A model generated the notes under the pieces. It worked only from the letters and a program-made list of their open reading frames with translations. It was not told the DNA's origin and searched no databases. A stretch of 64,000 bases of DNA from Trichobilharzia szidati (taxonomy: Eukaryota; Platyhelminthes; Trematoda; Strigeidida; Schistosomatidae). A program made the position numbers and the translations under genes. Below, piece after piece: positions 60,498 to 64,000 of this stretch; the stretch's first letter is position 1; each line of letters opens with the position of its first letter. The stretch covers positions 137,550,920-137,614,919 of the forward strand of contig OX235279.1 in the NCBI GenBank assembly GCA_944472155.2. The letters run 5' to 3'.

Positions 60498-61044
60498 TAT
60501 TAAAGAAGTCTTGATATTTTACTCTGGTAGGTAAATTAATTTCTCTAAGATATTTCTTCATCTCCCCCCTTGTTCCTCCTTTACTGTACTTCTTATTTAT
60601 TCATGTTATGTATATATATATATATATATCCTAGCTGTGAAGTTCCGGAAGTCTCTGCATTTCTTTCGTCTCACTGAATATTATAACTTTACATATAACC
60701 AATATGATTTTCAAGGCGCTAGTGTCAATGTAGATGAATTAAAAAACAGTAAAAGATTTCTAAACATATGATTCGGTATTCAAAGGCTTAAAGTTTGTCA
60801 AGTCGTGTCAAAAAATTGAAATCGCGATGATGATAACAAAAATGGAGGCAAAGATAACTAAAAATGATAACATTACTATGACTAAGGCAAAGAAAAGATT
60901 TAACAAAACGTTTGTGAACTTATTTTTTACCAGTGCAGTCTCGTCTATTTAGAGTAAGTGGAAATACTGACAAGATGCAGAGTCCTCTAAACACCTTGTT
61001 TGGTATACGATTCGCCCCTGTGTTGCTACAGAACTGGTGTGTGA

Positions 61045-62600
61045 AGACTCCTATTATTATTATTATTATTTCTTTTAGTTCCCAGAGGAACATAGGGCTT
61101 CAGCCTCACGTCTCCATTGCGTTCGGCTCTCTGCCAACGCTTTCACCTAGCTCCACGTCTGCCCACATGCTTTCATCTCTCTTCACATGACCTCCTCCAA
61201 GTCACCCTTGGACGACCAACTCGTCTCTTCCCTTTCGGGTTCCACTCGAGCAATAGCCTGGCATGTAATGTCACTTGATGGTTTCCTCAGAGTATGGCCA
61301 ATCCATCTCCATTTCTTCCTGCCTATTTGTCACACAATCGGTTTCTGCTGGGTTGGTTCGCTCCCAGAGATCCCAATTAATGATCTTTCTGGTCATATGA
61401 TCTTTATTGATCGAAGACAGCTGTTGATGAAGGTCTGCAGTTTGTTTGAGGTGCTCTTCATGACGCGCCAAGTCTCTGATCTGCATAGTAAGTAGCACTG
61501 ACTTCACATTGGAGTTGTAAATCCGGATCTTATTTTTGATACTGAGTGCTGTTGACCTCCACACAGACTTGAGAGAAATGAAAGCTTACCTTGCTTTCTC
61601 GATCCTCGCCCTGATATCCTCGTCAGCTCCACCTGTGGTTGAAACGATGCTTCCCAGATAGGTAAAGGACGTTGCTTCTTTCAAATTTATCTCATTGATG
61701 CTGATTGTTGTCTGTTGCTGTTGCCCAGGAATCTTCATCACCTCTCTTTAATCTATGTTCACCTGAAGGCCTATCTTCTCTGGATGCTTCTTCTGCCGAC
61801 TCGTTGCTTTTCACTTGTACATCTTCCAGTTTGTGGGAGATCAAACAAATATCATCGTTGAAATCCAGATCCTCCACGTTTTTTGTGTGGGTCCATTTTA
61901 TGCCTGTCTCCTCACTGTCTGTCGCATTATCCAATCTACCGCAATCAGGAAAATCATTGGAGATAGTAAGCAGCCAGCCAACCTTGTCTTACTCCCTTCT
62001 TCATTTTTAAGGATTCCGTGAGTTTCCCTTTGTGGATTACCTGGCATGCAGCATTATCGTACAACTATCGGATGAGATGTATAATTGTTGGCGGCATCCC
62101 GTAGTAGCGAAGTAGTTACCAAATCACCTCTCGATCGACGCTGTCGAAGACCTTTTCAAAGTCACTGAAGTTGAGATAGAGAGCTGACTAACAGCCATTC
62201 CAAGCTTTGTTCGATGTTAATACCTGGTGTTGCGATTTGATCGATGCATGATTTGTTCACCCCGAATTCAGCCTGTTCCTGTCGAAGTTTTTCATCCAGG
62301 GCATGTTTGATTCTCTCCAGGATGATGCGGCTTAGTATTTTGCTTGAGATGGACAGGAGCATAATTCCGCGCCAGTTCTTGCATTGACTTAACTCTCCTT
62401 ACTTTGGCAGTTTGAATTATTAGCCTTTCTTCCAATCGCAGGTACCTTACCTTCTTTCCACATCTTCTCCAGTAGTGGTGTCATCAGGTCCGCTGATATC
62501 TCTGGGTCCATTTTCAATGCTTCTGCTGGGATTCCATCTGGTCCGTGCCGACTCCTAATATACGGACAATTCATGAAATGGTTGGGTTTTTCGCCGCTAC
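61045..62600 (-). mobile_element. RTE-like LINE, 5'-truncated, antisense to ROCK
   Basis: Minus-strand blocks in order: 62574-62389 RHGPDGIPAEALKMDPEISA then PLLEKMWKEGKVP; 62362-62162 MLLSISSKILSRIILERIKH then ALDEKLRQEQAEF; the RT palm; 61934-61692 GIKWTHTKNVEDLDFNDDIC, where FADD has become FNDD, so the catalytic motif is altered; 61564-61271 ALSIKNKIRIYNSNVKSVLL then WERTNPAETDCVTNRQEEME. The 3' end at 61045-61085 reads GAAGCCCTATGTTCC and then a (TAA)n-like tail on the minus strand. It is close to the copy at 51668-52795 but carries about 0.5 kb more of its 5' side. Confidence 0.88.
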
Positions 62601-62789
62601 ATTTATTTAGAAGGTTGTATCATCCTGAGTAGACTTATTTCTGACTACATCTCAACTGGAATGCAAAAGGCTTATCTTAGATTTACTTACATGTTCCATA
62701 TTTAGCGTACACGGGATTTCTGGCTATGAATGACATGATGTGCGTACAGTGCAGGAACACTCCACTCCTTCCTTCTTGACGAGTGGTGA

Positions 62790-63350
62790 TACATGGAGGT
62801 TGAGAGTTGAAGACATGAAGAGGCTAGCGATATTTGACTGGTGTCTCCTATTCTCGATAGTGATAGAGCTATCTTTAGTAATATTGAGGTTAGACGTAGA
62901 GTGAAGGAAAGTCAATCAGTAAGTTTCTGAAGAATGTGACGATGTCACTATTTCACGTGTGCGCATGCCAAGCCATCGCCTTCCTCGTTCAGCAGTACTG
63001 GATGATATACGACTGGGATAGAATGTCGTCAGGAGTGGTTAGAGCAAAACATGGCATTACTCCATGTATTCAGTTGCGTAGGGAGGTGTAGACTACTCGG
63101 TTAGGGTTTTTGAGGTATTAAGAATCATTGGCTGAATATCCTTCTCAATGGTGCCGATATATTCATTTTTTGTGATCCCATTGTTCCATGAAATTTCCAT
63201 TATTCTCTATTTACTTATTCCTTTTCTCGTAGATTTCTATTCATTTCATTTCTTTTGATTCTTCTTCTCTACTATTGTGTGTGCTCTATGAAGTGTGGTC
63301 GGTTGAATACCTTGACTCTCGTCTTAAGTTTTACTTCGAAAGTTCAGTTC
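62790..63350 (+). mobile_element. LINE (second lineage) 3' fragment
   Basis: ATTGAGGTTAGACGTAGAGT encodes the IEVRRRV block, GTGCGCATGCCAAGCCATCG encodes VRMPSHR, and AGGAGTGGTTAGAGCAAAAC the R.GG.T.T block. The terminus at 63280-63350 (GTGCTCTATGAAGTGTGGTC) matches the family 3' end. Stops and frameshifts throughout. Confidence 0.6.
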
Positions 63351-64000
63351 ATAACGAATGTCACTGTATAAATTATTTTTCGTCCTATCAGAAGACAAAC
63401 TTGTCACTGCGCCTCACTCTGTAATTCAGCTGTGAAACTTGTCGGTGAAAGGTGATGCAATGTTTTTCTAAATTACTACATGAGCAAGTAGAGGTTTGGT
63501 TTGAAGCGGTGGGTGTTAGGTCAATGAAATTGTAACTTTCTGTCTAATAAGATAATTGAGACGTTTGAAGTGGATGCGGAATTTTTCGAATCTTTGCTCA
63601 TTATCGTTATATTGAATGAATATGTAAACAGTTTTTGTTCTCATGTACTTACTCTTATCTGTAGCATTCTTACATTCGTTGTCATATGGTTTTGTGTATT
63701 TTATGGATTACCTTTGGTATTTGGCATATCATTTTCACTTCAACTGTTGTGATGGCATGACAACTAAATGCAGTGTCACTATTTAACATGCTTTTAAAGT
63801 GAATCATTGTTATTCCCGTTATAGGTACATTCTTATACATATATTTTACATTCATGTTCAGTTCCAGCTAAATCAGATATAACCGTTAACTTTCTTCAAT
63901 TAACAAATGTCAAAACCTCGCCTTCTTTATTCCTCCACTGGTTTACTAGCCTCTCTTAAGCGTAGAAAAACAGCGGATGTTGCGCCCGGAACTAACAACA

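Larger units (their letters stand above)
60498..64000. other. 3' flank of ROCK
   Basis: The 3' UTR starts here. I see no clean AATAAA signal near the stop codon, so the poly(A) site is undetermined. The region holds an (AT)n tract (60608-60630), an antisense RTE-like LINE (61045-62600) and a second-lineage LINE fragment (+, about 62790-63350). 63360-64000 is AT-rich with no gene recognised. The short frame at 63570-63752 looks incidental. Confidence 0.75.

Noticed and set aside
60498..60660. Poly(A) signal of ROCK
   Set aside because: No AATAAA or clear variant with a downstream GT-rich element was found close to the stop codon, so no terminator is called.
1..64000. CRISPR array, prokaryotic operon or integrated virus
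   Set aside because: No regular short repeats with unique spacers, no tightly packed ORFs and no capsid- or envelope-like frame. All multi-copy sequence fits retroelements, foldback elements or microsatellites.

Overview
This window looks like flatworm nuclear DNA, most likely from a blood fluke (Schistosoma). It is AT-rich. One gene is split into small exons by introns of up to about 13 kb, and those introns are packed with decayed non-LTR retrotransposons (RTE-like LINEs), Penelope-like elements with GIY-YIG endonuclease domains, tRNA-derived SINEs, foldback elements and long (AT)n tracts. I see no bacterial-type operon, CRISPR array or rRNA. The species call rests on recognising the repeat types and was not tested by a search.

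The only host gene I can support runs on the + strand from before the window to a stop codon at 60495-60497. Fifteen exons, one of them a 21-nt microexon candidate, join in one open frame of 4599 nt (1532 codons plus stop). Every phase matches. The protein is a Rho-associated coiled-coil kinase (ROCK). In order it shows the C-lobe of an AGC kinase domain (exons 1-2), the AGC tail ending in a hydrophobic motif (exons 2-3), a long coiled coil with the expected Rho-binding region (exons 3-9), and a PH domain split by an atypical C1 zinc domain (exons 10-13). It ends in a long Ser/Asn-rich tail (exon 14). The split PH-C1-PH order separates ROCK from citron kinase, MRCK and DMPK. The ATP-binding lobe and the catalytic DFG exons lie upstream of base 1.

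Layout: 1-3565 intron with SINEs, a Penelope terminal-repeat palindrome and one arm of a foldback element; 3566-12153 exons 1-3; 12154-27461 two repeat-rich introns around exon 4, with a small Penelope-like insertion bounded by a 13-bp target-site duplication, a Penelope coding fragment and a 590-bp foldback element; 27462-30695 exons 5-7, of which exons 5 and 6 lie inside a pair of near-identical 572-bp inverted repeats; 30696-42658 introns around the microexon and exon 8, rich in LINE and Penelope remains; 42659-54698 exons 9-13; 54699-59808 an intron holding a Penelope fragment nested inside a LINE; 59809-60497 the last exon; 60498-64000 3' flank with an antisense LINE copy and a second LINE fragment.

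The most notable items are the inverted pair around symmetric exons 5-6 (a possible circular-RNA or exon-skipping arrangement), the 21-nt microexon, the large Asn/Ser-rich insertion inside the split PH domain, the small Penelope-like insertions with clear target-site duplications, the SINE that shares its 3' tail with the resident LINE, and the nested transposons. I do not see a multi-gene 'system' beyond this gene and its mobile-element load.
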